Positions 35,601 through 44,662 of a stretch of DNA of 64,000 bases are shown here, piece after piece (within the stretch, counting starts at the first letter, position 1; each line of letters starts with the position of its first letter). Made by a program: the position numbers and the translations under genes. Origin of the DNA: Halovibrio variabilis (GTDB taxonomy: Bacteria > Pseudomonadota > Gammaproteobacteria > Pseudomonadales > Halomonadaceae); assembly GCF_007991175.1 (NCBI RefSeq), contig NZ_BJXV01000017.1, positions 25,510-89,509 on the forward strand. Direction: 5' to 3'. The notes below the pieces were generated by a model, which saw nothing but the letters and a program-made list of their open reading frames with translations, had not been told where the DNA came from and did no database searches.

Positions 35601-36109
35601 AGCTGCCCACCGGCGAGGCTGGCATGATATTGATCAGCGGCCCGCAGATCATGCAGGGTTACCTCAACGACCCTCAACGCACCGCCCAAGCGCTAAGGGA
35701 GATGGATGGCCAGTACTGGTACGTGACGGGCGATAAAGGCTTTATCGATGAAGATGGTTTTTTAACCCTGATTGACCGCTACGCCCGCTTTGCCAAAATC
35801 GGCGGTGAAATGATCAGCCTCAGCGCCGTTGAAGCGGCCGTTAAAGCCTCACTGGAGGAGCCAGACAACGCGCTGATGGCAGTGAGTATTCCCGATAGCC
35901 GCAAAGGCGAGCGCATTGTGCTGCTATCAGAAACAGCGCTAGACGCCAACACGGTTAAAACCGCCCTCCTCGCCAACGGTACGCCAGCCATGATGATCCC
36001 CAGCCACTGGTTGACGGTGGAGACCCTTCCCCATCTTGGCTCTGGAAAAGCGGATTTTGCCGGTGCGAAACGTTTGGCTCAAGAACTGATAGAGAAAAAA
36101 CTGACGTAA
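32639..36109 (+). CDS. aas: LplT-PlsC-Aas fusion: lysophospholipid transport and reacylation
   Basis: A 1156-residue protein combining three activities for lysophospholipid repair. Residues 1 to about 405 are an MFS-type transporter like LplT (AYLIAIFLNAFVDLGHK start; FSPAGHVADSYPK). About 425-630 is a PlsC acyltransferase with the NHISWVDW (HX4D) motif near 450 and FPEGAISRTG near 521. From about 660 to the end is an AMP-forming acyl-ACP synthetase with FSSGSEGKPKGVMLS near 795, YGATEIAP near 938 and the C-terminal TGDKGFIDEDGFLTLIDR. In E. coli LplT and Aas are separate neighbouring genes; the single-chain fusion is known in other proteobacteria. It would flip lysophosphatidylethanolamine inward and reacylate it. 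Confidence 0.93.
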   Translation: MQRLLHLKGAWPYLIAIFLNAFVDLGHKIVIQNTIFKSYDGTTQVVLTALVNGLILLPFILLFSPAGHVADSYPKVRILRISAWAAVAVSLGITAAYYQGWFWLAFAMTLMLAIQSAFYSPAKYGLIKGLFGKPRLAEANGLIQAVTIGAILAGTVAFTALFETWVSPDDHTPAQLLRQIAPLGWLLVLNSAIQVATLYRLPLDNTTQPDTPLTWQRYIKGVALKDNLRLIARQPVIRLSIIGLATFWSVGQVLLAAFPAYAKDALSIDNTLVLQGILAASGIGIALGSLLASKLSHNRIETGLIPVGAVGVAVGLWCLPLLTTPGGQALNFVFIGIMGGLFIVPLNALIQFHAADKELGTVLAANNWIQNIAMLGFLVLTALFALAGVDSHYLLLLIATVAMVGGGYTIVKLPQSLVRFLLSFLLTRRYRVDVHGLQNLPAQGGVLLLGNHISWVDWAMVQIASPRPVRFVMLKSVYQRWYLNWFLKALGCIPIERGSGADKALADVAEQLNAGEVVCLFPEGAISRTGQLGEFRRGYERACEMANPDVKIVPFYLRGLWGSQFSRSSSKLKELRNAPLHRSVVVAFGKPLPKDTPADLLKRRIFEQATRSWQRAMGELPSLPNAWIQSVKRRPSELALADTLGRTLNASQALTASLLMTKQIRKLNPGQNVGLLLPTSSAGVIANMATLLAGKTLVNLNYTADQEALTSAISQAEITTVFTSQRFVKKLEQRGLNVSQLLSEKQVVCLEDLQTSIGRAERWSTSLAVRILPTWLLQRCFCHGHDADETAAILFSSGSEGKPKGVMLSHRNLMANIKQTSDVLNTQSNDVVMGSLPLFHAFGLTVTQLLPLIEGLPLVCHPDPTDAPGIAGAIAKHKATIMFGTSSFLRLFVRSTKVHPLMLESLRIVVAGAEKLDENVRTDFALKFYKPIYEGYGATEIAPVASVNLPDAMGVHYQPVQRGSKVGSVGMPLPGTSFKIVDPDNFEELPTGEAGMILISGPQIMQGYLNDPQRTAQALREMDGQYWYVTGDKGFIDEDGFLTLIDRYARFAKIGGEMISLSAVEAAVKASLEEPDNALMAVSIPDSRKGERIVLLSETALDANTVKTALLANGTPAMMIPSHWLTVETLPHLGSGKADFAGAKRLAQELIEKKLT

Positions 36110-36175
36110 TAAAAGCTGATGTCTCAATGAGATACTGTACAGCAAAGCCCAACCTCAATTTTCGCTGTACAGCAT

Positions 36176-36391
36176 CTAGCCCGGGGAGCGCGAAAGCAAG
36201 AGGCGACCGCCGACGAGAGCCAGCGTGGCATGAGAGATGATCGCTGCACAGAAGCCTAGGGTCATCACCACTCCAGTAACACGGCCTTGCACCGGCGTTG
36301 CTTGAAGCAGTAAAAACAGGTTCGCGCCAGGCGAGACCACGATGAGTGTCACGATGGAGAGAAAGGTCAGGTAGTCATGAAGTGGGATCAT
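36176..36391 (-). pseudogene. N-terminal fragment of a LysE/RhtB-family exporter
   Basis: A 71-residue frame beginning MIPLHDYLTFLSIVTLIVVSPGANLFLLLQ, the first helix and PGPN-like motif of LysE/RhtB exporters (here SPGANL). The reading continues through a second helix (VVMTLGFCAAIISHATLALVG) and then stops, where the family normally has about 200 residues. It is truncated and probably non-functional. Confidence 0.7.
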
Positions 36392-36465
36392 GGAGCCTCT
36401 TCCTGTAACGCGAAATTCGAGAAATAGAAATGAAATACTGAACCTTTATTCCATGAACTCAGGAT

Positions 36466-37221
36466 TTAAAGGTGTTTTAAAAAGAAGCCTAACAACAGCT
36501 CGTAGTGCTTATTCTGCCCAGCGCTACTGGGTATATGATCCTCACCTTCGTAGTAGTGCACTTCCGGATGGCCGCCATTCTCACGCAGGTGTTTTTCCAG
36601 GCGCTTGGTCATTTCAATAGACCACATGCGGTCTTGCGTGCCATGAGAAAGAAACAGCGGCCCAGGGTAGCGCTCGATTTCAATCGGTGTGGTGGGCAAT
36701 AAGCCTTCATGGCTATTCTGCCATGTCCAAGCGCGTTGACTAACATCCCAGGCTTGCCAACCAGGGTCGCCGACATCACGAAAACCACGTGCATCGAAGG
36801 CCCCGCACACCACATCGGGCGGGCTATGGGCCGCGATAGCATCTGGCGCTCCTTCGACCTTATCTCTTGCCATTAGAGAAGCGAGCAATAACGCGTGCTC
36901 GGCGCCGCGTGAAAGACCATAAAGCCCAACCCGCTCACTCACGTATTGAAAACCCCGAAGTACTCTCAGCGCCTCCACGCTGCGATCAAGCGGGTAATCA
37001 ACTATATGACCGGCATTCCATGCATTACCGCCGCTTGAGTAGCCATAGGGAAATGCCAAGAAACCATGGGCGGCAAATAGCATCGCGTCCCGATGGCTCC
37101 ACCCTGCCCATGCGCCTTCAGAGCCATGCAGCAACATGATGGCTGGAAAAGGGCCATCGCCCGGTGGCCCATAAGTAACGCCCCAGCCGGGAAGTACACG
37201 CTGCACGATATTTAATGGCAT
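36466..37221 (-). CDS. Alpha/beta hydrolase (BAAT/dienelactone hydrolase-like)
   Basis: A 251-residue cytoplasmic hydrolase. The oxyanion region is AIMLLHGSEGAWAG near 27-40, the nucleophile elbow GLYGLSRGAEHALL near 99 (Ser in GLSRG), the acid likely in LFLSHGTQDRMW near 199, and the catalytic His in YEGEDHIPSS near 227. This order fits the C-terminal domain of bile acid-CoA:amino acid N-acyltransferase/acyl-CoA thioesterases and dienelactone hydrolases. The natural substrate is unknown. It is not obviously in an operon. Confidence 0.8.
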   Translation of the reverse strand: MPLNIVQRVLPGWGVTYGPPGDGPFPAIMLLHGSEGAWAGWSHRDAMLFAAHGFLAFPYGYSSGGNAWNAGHIVDYPLDRSVEALRVLRGFQYVSERVGLYGLSRGAEHALLLASLMARDKVEGAPDAIAAHSPPDVVCGAFDARGFRDVGDPGWQAWDVSQRAWTWQNSHEGLLPTTPIEIERYPGPLFLSHGTQDRMWSIEMTKRLEKHLRENGGHPEVHYYEGEDHIPSSAGQNKHYELLLGFFLKHL

Positions 37222-37363
37222 TTAGATAACCACTCCTACGCGATTTTTTTGCCGCAATCCTCTCTGCTAACATAATGATATTCAACCATCACAATAAGAA
37301 GAGTGAAGCCGATGTAGCAAGAAGTCATTTCTTGTACCTGGTAGTCTCAATACCATTAGGCGT

Positions 37364-37798
37364 CTATCTAGGCAAAACGTTTAGCTTTTCCCTGGGGTCT
37401 TTGAACGAATCAGTAGCGATGCCAAACCGCTCAGAAAGCTCACAGATTTGGCGCCAGTTCAACTTGCGGCGCCCATTGAGAATCTCAGACACCACCGATT
37501 GAGCGCCAACTTCAGGTAGCTCGCTTTGCGCTATCCCATGCTCTTGCATAAGGTAGCGAAGTACCTCACTTCCAGACACCTCAGGCATCGGGCGATGCGC
37601 TTCGTCATAGGACTCAATGATATCACCCAAGCGATTCGCCAGACCGGCAAGTGGGTGTGTCTCATCGTCACCGACAAGATCAAGAATTTCATCAAGCGCC
37701 TCGACCCGGGCATCGTATTCAGCTTCGGAATGTGGGTCGCTAAGAAGAGGGGCAAGATAAACCCAATGTTCAGTCGCTTGTTCAACGAGTGCGTGCAT
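37364..37798 (-). CDS. higA: HigA-family antitoxin
   Basis: A 144-residue antitoxin: an N-terminal helical region binding the toxin, then a C-terminal Xre-type helix-turn-helix (HGIAQSELPEVGAQSVVSEILNGRRKLN near 91-118). AAGGAG lies five bases before ATG 37798, and the gene begins two bases after the toxin stop codon. In HigBA systems HigA neutralises HigB and represses the shared promoter. It lies second in the operon, which is the normal toxin-first order for HigBA. Confidence 0.9.
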   Translation of the reverse strand: MHALVEQATEHWVYLAPLLSDPHSEAEYDARVEALDEILDLVGDDETHPLAGLANRLGDIIESYDEAHRPMPEVSGSEVLRYLMQEHGIAQSELPEVGAQSVVSEILNGRRKLNWRQICELSERFGIATDSFKDPREKLNVLPR

Positions 37799-37800
37799 AG

Positions 37801-38112
37801 TCACTCCTTTTTCCACTTCCCCTTGTCATACTCTTTGTGATCAAGGATATGGCGGATAAATACTTTTTTGCTCTGATAATGAACAACAGCGATTAACCTC
37901 AGCTTGTTGCCACCTATATCAAAAACGTGGAAGTTTCCCACTTTATCAGTGGCTGGGAATAGCGCTCTCATGGCATTGAAATCTTTTGGATCATTAGACT
38001 TCATCAGCCGGTACCATACTTCTAGGGCAGTGGCAGTATTTGGATTTTCTCCTATAGCTTCCCAGATACGCTTCTGTGTGATGACGTGCACTAGCAGAGT
38101 CCTCGTTTTCAT
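37801..38112 (-). CDS. higB: HigB-family mRNA interferase toxin
   Basis: A 103-residue toxin of the RelE superfamily HigB group, which cleaves mRNA on the ribosome. Family marks are IWEAIGENPNTATALEVWYRLM, FNAMRALFPATDKVGNFHVFDIGGNKLRLIA and VFIRHILDHKEYDKGKW (the C-terminal basic/His region carries the catalytic residues). The start at 38112 has no ribosome site; TATAAT lies only seven bases before it, suggesting a leaderless message. It is co-transcribed with higA. Confidence 0.9.
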   Translation of the reverse strand: MKTRTLLVHVITQKRIWEAIGENPNTATALEVWYRLMKSNDPKDFNAMRALFPATDKVGNFHVFDIGGNKLRLIAVVHYQSKKVFIRHILDHKEYDKGKWKKE

Positions 38113-38118
38113 GGAAAT

Positions 38119-38150
38119 ATTATAGCAAATTGCGATAAATAGCAAATTGC
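38119..38150 (-). promoter_or_regulatory. higBA promoter and operator repeats
   Basis: On the minus strand TATAAT (38124-38119) lies just before higB. Overlapping it and just upstream are two direct copies of TAGCAAATTGC (plus-strand 38123-38133 and 38140-38150), 17 bases apart. These are probably HigA binding sites that give autoregulation. Confidence 0.6.
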
Positions 38151-38191
38151 TATTTAAAAGAAAACAGCACCTGCAGCTGCCTAACGGCCCT

Positions 38192-39922
38192 CTATTCCGA
38201 CGGTTCCCCCTCAGCGCTCTCCATACCCTCCGAGCGCTGGCCCTGCCTTTTGCCGCGGGCGATATCCTGATGACTGATGACCATTACCTCTCTTGGCCAC
38301 CATTCAGGGTGCTGGTCACGGATGAACGCCATCAGCTTTTCGCGTACGTTCATTTCCGCTGTCCACCCCGCCATGGGATCAGAGGTCATTAAATAGCAGG
38401 TCACTATTTGCGCCGTTGCCGTTTGGTCCGTCACATAACAAAACAGTTTATGGTGCTCAATAACATTGTCTTCCTCTTTGGCGAACTCCAAAAACTTATC
38501 CCTTATCAGCCCGATATCTGCGCTCAGGTGAAGCGTCAGCTCCACATACCGATACATCTTGATACTCTTGACCGAAAGATTCTGGAAAGGCTTCGACGTA
38601 AAGTACGTGACGGGCACGATCAAACGCCGCTCGTCCCAGGTTCTTAAGCGGATGAAGGTATAAAAAATCCCTTCGACATAGCACCATTGGTCTTCAAATA
38701 TCACCAGGTCACCAATCCGAATAGGCTTGGCAAACGACAATTGAAACGACGCTAGAATATTGCCCAGCACCGCCTGGCCGGCAACACCCACCAATACCGC
38801 CAGCACGCTGGCAGACGCCAGAATGGACAACCCCATAGACTCAAAAAGCTGTATCTGCCCCAGGATATAAACCGACACACCGGTGACAGTCACTAGAATA
38901 ATGATGCGCCGCAGTGCGTAGAGCGATGTCAGCAGCTTGCGCTCGTCCTTGGGTTTGGTGTCATCGATTTCCCCCACCAGCCGTCGTGTCATACGCAGCA
39001 TCAAGGTATCCACGAAGCGCAGCGCAATAGTGCCAGCTCCCCAGGCGAGAATACCGATCAGCAACACGCGGAAGGTGGTAGTCGCTACCGCCGAAAACGA
39101 CACCACGTAGTCCAACAGCATTTGGGTGAAAAGCGACATCACGATCAGCGCCGCTGGCATCCCAATTTGTCCGGCAAACATTCGAAAGGGACCGGAAGGC
39201 AGCCATTTCGACATCCAGCCAATTAAGTGGTGAACCCCAAAGCCCACCATCCCCACGAACAGCAAAAAGACCGGAATAGCCACCCACTCCCAAAGTCTCA
39301 GCATGCCAAACGACGTCTGTAGGCGTTCAGGAATATATTGCTCCAGCATCGATGGGCCGAACTGCTCATACAACACCGGAATATACGAAACGCTAATGGG
39401 CATAATCAGCCAAACCGGGTCGTCGTCACCGACGCGGTAGCGGGCTAAACGGATATCATAGGTTTCTCCGTCAGCTCTCAGCGATGCCAGCTCAAGATTA
39501 CGACGCGTCTCGCCAACGCGCGGATGTTGCCCGGCCGGATCTTCTATCACGGCGTCTTCACGCCCCGATAGATTACCGACGCTAATCCGCTCGCCTCGCC
39601 TGAACACTTCCGCCAGTTGCCGCGCCAGTTCCTGGCCTTGTTCGCGCTGTTCACTGTCGCTCAGTTTTGACAGATTGAGCATGTGTGCCGCTTTCTCGTA
39701 CTCCCCCTCTTCAGTGAGATCAAGAAAGCTTCTGACCGACTCGCGTGGTGTAACGCGGTTAGCTTCCTCAGGCACTTCACCAAGGCCCGTATTTAACGCA
39801 TCGACGGTAAACCACCGATCACTTTCGCTCTCTCCTCCTTGAGTTTGTGCCGCGCATAGGCTGGAAAATGCTAGTGCCACTACCAACATCAGCCACGCGG
39901 GCCACGCGTTATTTGTTTTCAT
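38192..39922 (-). CDS. MscS-family mechanosensitive channel
   Basis: A 576-residue inner-membrane channel of the larger MscS class. A signal peptide (ending SSLCAAQ) and a periplasmic domain of about 190 residues are followed by helices from about 208. The pore-lining MscS helix is seen in SILASASVLAVLVGVAGQAVLGNILASFQLSFAKPIRIGD near 365-405, and the beta domain starts at VEGIFYTFIRLRTWDERRLIVPV. It opens under membrane tension to release solutes on hypo-osmotic shock, a need expected in a halophile. The tail is charged (KRQGQRSEGMESAEG). Confidence 0.9.
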   Translation of the reverse strand: MKTNNAWPAWLMLVVALAFSSLCAAQTQGGESESDRWFTVDALNTGLGEVPEEANRVTPRESVRSFLDLTEEGEYEKAAHMLNLSKLSDSEQREQGQELARQLAEVFRRGERISVGNLSGREDAVIEDPAGQHPRVGETRRNLELASLRADGETYDIRLARYRVGDDDPVWLIMPISVSYIPVLYEQFGPSMLEQYIPERLQTSFGMLRLWEWVAIPVFLLFVGMVGFGVHHLIGWMSKWLPSGPFRMFAGQIGMPAALIVMSLFTQMLLDYVVSFSAVATTTFRVLLIGILAWGAGTIALRFVDTLMLRMTRRLVGEIDDTKPKDERKLLTSLYALRRIIILVTVTGVSVYILGQIQLFESMGLSILASASVLAVLVGVAGQAVLGNILASFQLSFAKPIRIGDLVIFEDQWCYVEGIFYTFIRLRTWDERRLIVPVTYFTSKPFQNLSVKSIKMYRYVELTLHLSADIGLIRDKFLEFAKEEDNVIEHHKLFCYVTDQTATAQIVTCYLMTSDPMAGWTAEMNVREKLMAFIRDQHPEWWPREVMVISHQDIARGKRQGQRSEGMESAEGEPSE

Positions 39923-40253
39923 ACACGCCTTATTGAGTTAAGTGGGCCAAGGTATCTGCCACCAACCGCCAGGAAGGCCATCCATGTCAGTGGCGGGTAA
40001 AAGTACAGCCTACCTTGCTGCATGAAGCAAGGCGTCGTCAGCGCTGGGGCATCATCCTCCTAACCACCCCCATATACGGTCGCTCAGAAAGAAAAAAGGG
40101 CACGCGTTACTTGTTTTTATAAGCGTTTACATACAAGTTGTGTAGAACCCTTCATCCAATTCAGCGTCAAATGCGTATGCTTTAAAACGATGCTGATGTT
40201 ATAGCGAATCCTATCTCCCTCTGTCGATGGCTTAACCCCACAGGAGGCATCCA
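39923..40253. other. Intergenic stretch between divergent mscS and msrP
   Basis: I see no coding frame of interest. A short imperfect repeat around CTTGCTGCATGAAGCAAGG (40014-40032) forms a small hairpin. AGGAGG before the msrP ATG lies at 40242. Promoters for both genes should be here, but none stands out. Confidence 0.4.
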
Positions 40254-41272
<1,019 letters not shown>

Positions 41273-41273
<1 letters not shown>

Positions 41274-41893
41274 TGGCAACGCAGCGCAAATGGTTAGCTT
41301 GGCGCGTGGCGGTGTTTCTGGCGGCGCTAGCGCCGCTGGTTTTCTGGAGCTGGCAGGTCGCGAATAACGCTGCTGGCCCCGAGCCGGGGCGCTACCTGCT
41401 ACTGCATATCGGCATCGGCGCGCTTTGGTTGCTGCTGCTCACACTCAGCTTGACCCCACTCACTAAACTCACCCGCTGGAAAGGCTTTGCGCTGATCCGA
41501 CGTCAGCTGGGCCTCTGGACGCTGGCCTACGCCACCCTGCATATGCTTAGCTACGCGCTGTTTATTCTCGGGCTTAACTGGGCACTGCTGGGCAGCGAGA
41601 TCATAAAACGGCCCTACATTATCGTCGGTATGATCGCGCTGATCGGCTTGGCCGTGCTGGGTGCGACATCGAACAAGTGGTCGATGCGCCGCCTGGGCAA
41701 GCGCTGGAAATCGCTGCACAAATTTTCCTATGTCATTCTGGGGTTGGTGCTACTGCACTTCTTCTGGGTAGTGCGCGCCGACATGCAGGAATGGGCCATG
41801 TATGCCGCCATTGCGGCGCTGATTATGGCAACCCGCCTTCCGCCCGTGTCGCGCACGCTACCCAAATTGCGTCACCGATTGAGTCGAGCGTAA
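41273..41893 (+). CDS. msrQ: Haem-b membrane subunit of the methionine-sulfoxide reductase
   Basis: A 206-residue inner-membrane protein with six hydrophobic helices, carrying haem b and flavin. It passes electrons from the quinone pool to MsrP. Haem-ligand histidines are likely in LLLHIGIGALWL, TLHMLSYALF and SLHKFSYVILGLVLLHFFWVV. Its start overlaps the msrP stop by one base. The C-terminus is basic. Confidence 0.95.
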
Positions 41894-41942
41894 GCCACGC
41901 GACAAACATGCATCTGTTATTGGCGTATCGCCGTGGTGTCGT

Positions 41943-43598
41943 TCATTCCAGTTTGGTGAAACGCCGCTGGGCAATCCGCGAAGGCGGTAAGAACGAATCT
42001 GACCGGGCGTCCTCCCAGTATTGCTCAAAGACCGTGTGATGACAGTTACCGGTAAGCAGCTCGTTAGGCTTCAAGAACGTAAAAAGCTGATCGTAGGATT
42101 GAATCTCATTTTCCGACACCCGCCGGATAATGTGCTCTGGGCCCAACTCATTGGTATGCCCAAGCCCGGCGGCGGCCAGCATCTCTGCCAACGCCCTTAG
42201 CGTATTACGGTGGTAGTGATAGACCCGTTCAGACTTATCGGCGACATCCAAATGCTGCCCCCGCTTCGGATCCTGTGTCGCCACCCCGCTGGGGCATTTA
42301 TCGGTGTGGCAGCTGAGCGCCTGAATACACCCCAGTGAAAACATGAAGCCTCGACCGGCGTTGCACCAATCGGCTCCCAGGGCGATGGTGCGGGCAATGT
42401 GAAAACCGGACATGATCTTACCCGCCGCCCCAATGCCAATTTCGTCACGCAGCCCAGCACCCACCAACGTATTGTGAACCAGGGTCAACGCCTCGGTTAG
42501 CGGCACTCCAAGCCGATTGATAAACTCCAGCGGCGCTGCCCCTGTGCCGCCCTCGCCTCCGTCAACCACAATAAAATCCGGCCGTTCGCCGGTTTCAAGC
42601 ATGGCTTTGACAATGGCAAACCACTCCCAGGGGTGGCCGACCGCCAGCTTGAAGCCCACCGGTTTTCCTTCGGAAAGCTCGCGCAGGCGAGCGATAAAGT
42701 GCATCAACTCCAGCGGCGTGGAAAACGCCGTATGAGCGGCGGGCGAGACGACATCCTCGCCCATCGGTACGCCCCGCGCCTCGGCGATTTCAGCGGTCAC
42801 CTTGGCGCCTGGCAAAATCCCTCCATGACCGGGCTTTGCCCCCTGGGAAAGCTTGATCTCGATCATCTTCACCTGCTCGTCGCAGGCATTGGCCGCAAAG
42901 CGCTCCTCGCTGAAGGTGCCATCGTCGTTACGGCAGCCGAAGTAGCCCGAACCTATCTCCCACACCAAATCACCACCGTGCTTGCGGTGATAGCGGGAGA
43001 TCGAGCCCTCACCGGTATCGTGATAAAAGCCACCTTTGTGCGCCCCGGCGTTAAGCGCCTCAATCGCATTGGCCGACAGCGAACCAAAGCTCATCGCCGA
43101 AATATTGAACACGCTGGTGGAATAGGGCTTACGGCAGCGGCTGCCGCCAACCTGAACACGAAAATCGTGACTGTCGATGGTGCTGGGCTGAAGGGAGTGA
43201 TTGATCCATTCATGGCCCGGCTGATACATATCCAGCAACGAGCCAAACGGCTTCTTGTCGCTTTCATTCTTGGCGCGCTGATAGACCACCGCCCGCTGTT
43301 CCCGGGAGAAAGGGCGTGCGTCCAGGTCGGACTGAATAAAATACTGCCGAATCTCCGGGCCAATCGACTCAAGCATATAGCGCAAGTGCGCCAGTATCGG
43401 GTAGTTACGGCTGACGGTACGCCGACGCTGACGCACATCATGAATCCCCAGCGCCGACAGCAGGCCGAAGATCACCACGCCCCACAGCCACATCAGCGAA
43501 AAAGCCAGCCCAATAAGCGAGATCGCCAACAGCAACAAACAGGCAATAAAGGTGGCATGTCGGAGAGGAATACGGGATAGCCCTCGAGCGTCGATCAT
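41943..43598 (-). CDS. FMN-binding glutamate-synthase-family protein
   Basis: A 551-residue stand-alone relative of the glutamate synthase large subunit FMN domain. Two N-terminal membrane helices (about 14-55) are followed by FNISAMSFGSLSANAIEALN, GGFYHDTGEGSISRYH, LSQGAKPGHGGILPG, ILVDGGEGGTGAAP-type VVDGGEGGTGAAPLEF and the iron-sulfur cysteine cluster FSLGCIQALSCHTDKCPSGVATQDP. It lacks the glutaminase domain, so ammonia-dependent or a different amino-transfer chemistry is possible; the true substrate of this membrane-anchored group is not known. A GGAG lies upstream of ATG 43598. Confidence 0.85.
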   Translation of the reverse strand: MIDARGLSRIPLRHATFIACLLLLAISLIGLAFSLMWLWGVVIFGLLSALGIHDVRQRRRTVSRNYPILAHLRYMLESIGPEIRQYFIQSDLDARPFSREQRAVVYQRAKNESDKKPFGSLLDMYQPGHEWINHSLQPSTIDSHDFRVQVGGSRCRKPYSTSVFNISAMSFGSLSANAIEALNAGAHKGGFYHDTGEGSISRYHRKHGGDLVWEIGSGYFGCRNDDGTFSEERFAANACDEQVKMIEIKLSQGAKPGHGGILPGAKVTAEIAEARGVPMGEDVVSPAAHTAFSTPLELMHFIARLRELSEGKPVGFKLAVGHPWEWFAIVKAMLETGERPDFIVVDGGEGGTGAAPLEFINRLGVPLTEALTLVHNTLVGAGLRDEIGIGAAGKIMSGFHIARTIALGADWCNAGRGFMFSLGCIQALSCHTDKCPSGVATQDPKRGQHLDVADKSERVYHYHRNTLRALAEMLAAAGLGHTNELGPEHIIRRVSENEIQSYDQLFTFLKPNELLTGNCHHTVFEQYWEDARSDSFLPPSRIAQRRFTKLE

Positions 43599-43902
43599 AA
43601 GCGTACAAACTCCGTTTGAGTCGTTTCACATCAGATGGCGAAACTGGCTAGCATAACGCAGAGTGTGTACGACCCACCAACGGTGCATTGTTAGCTGCAC
43701 CCGGCCCTCCATATACGAATCAACCAGCATACAGAAGGGAGCTTTAATAACAGCAACCAGCTAAAATAAATAATTATTATTTTCTTTAGCTATACTATCG
43801 CTCTCTTTACTTTAGCGGCGTCTCATTTCCAGTGTACCTTCAGCGCCAAGGTACTGCTCCCTTGTGGTTTAAATACCAAGACACTTTAGCTTTGTTTGCC
43901 GT
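43599..43902. other. Intergenic stretch
   Basis: No gene is seen. The centre (43760-43800) is very AT-rich, with a TATACT and a weak Fur-like match (12 of 19) that is probably compositional. This is presumably the promoter region of the flavoprotein gene. Confidence 0.4.
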
Positions 43903-44562
43903 TTACCAACGCCATGATCCTTCCGGCAGATCAATGTCGCGTTGCGCTTCATAGAGCGCCTGACGCAACCCTTCTTGATCAAACGGTAGGCAATAAGCTG
44001 GCTTGGCGCGTTCAAAACGCCAGCTTTCCGCCAGTGGCCCAGCATCGACAACATCGAAGCCAAACTGGCGCATCAGGCTTGCGACGATCTCCTTGGCCGC
44101 ATCGTCGTCCCCCGCTATCGGTAGGGCGCGACGGGCTCCCGAAGGCAGCGTCTGCCCGCCCTTCTCCAAATCGGAGGCCAGGATCGCGTTGAATGCCTTC
44201 ACGAGACGGGAACCTGTCAAATGCTGCGCCAGCAGTTCACTCGTCGTCGCCCGACGCTCATCAAGCTCCGGGATCGCTCCATCACGGTCTGGATAGTAGT
44301 TATTGGCGTCCAACACGATCTTATCGCGTAGCGGTTCAACCGGAAGCGTGGCGTATTGATGAAAGGGAATGGCGATCAGGATAATGTCGCCGAAGCCGAT
44401 GGCTTCATGCACGGTACCGATCTGGGCGCCAATTGTCGACGGGATGCTGCTGAGTGTCTGCGGCCCCCGGGAGTTACTGATCATGACGTTGTGGCCCGCC
44501 GCAATCGCCAGGCGTGCAAACGCTTGCCCAATAAAACCTGCACCCATAATACCGATCCGCAT
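43903..44562 (-). CDS. NADP-binding oxidoreductase (F420-dependent-reductase-like)
   Basis: A 219-residue dinucleotide-binding protein. The Rossmann GIMGAGFIGQAFARLA lies at 4-19 with NSRGP after the second strand, the NADP-type pattern, and the later VLDANNYYPDRDG and VKAFNAILASDLEKGG match the NADPH-dependent F420 reductase (Npd/NADP_F420_oxidored) fold. Halomonads do not make F420, so the real partner must be different. It is divergent from the LysR gene at 44663, which likely controls it. Confidence 0.82.
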   Translation of the reverse strand: MRIGIMGAGFIGQAFARLAIAAGHNVMISNSRGPQTLSSIPSTIGAQIGTVHEAIGFGDIILIAIPFHQYATLPVEPLRDKIVLDANNYYPDRDGAIPELDERRATTSELLAQHLTGSRLVKAFNAILASDLEKGGQTLPSGARRALPIAGDDDAAKEIVASLMRQFGFDVVDAGPLAESWRFERAKPAYCLPFDQEGLRQALYEAQRDIDLPEGSWRW

Positions 44563-44662
44563 ATCTTTCTCCTGGCAGTGTTAAGATCAACAGCACTTTA
44601 TACTGCTATCCAGGCGTGATAAATATCGCTCTATTCACTTAACTATCTACTGTGAGTTGATA

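Noticed and set aside
36176..36391. LysE-type frame as a functional short exporter
   Set aside because: Only the first two or three helices are present compared with six in the family, and no continuation is found.
42633..43580. 315-codon plus-strand frame opposite the glutamate-synthase-like gene
   Set aside because: Antisense shadow; the minus-strand protein has clear flavin and iron-sulfur motifs.
43763..43781. Fur-like match upstream of the glutamate-synthase-like gene
   Set aside because: Only 12 of 19 in a very AT-rich patch and more than 150 bases from the gene; probably compositional.
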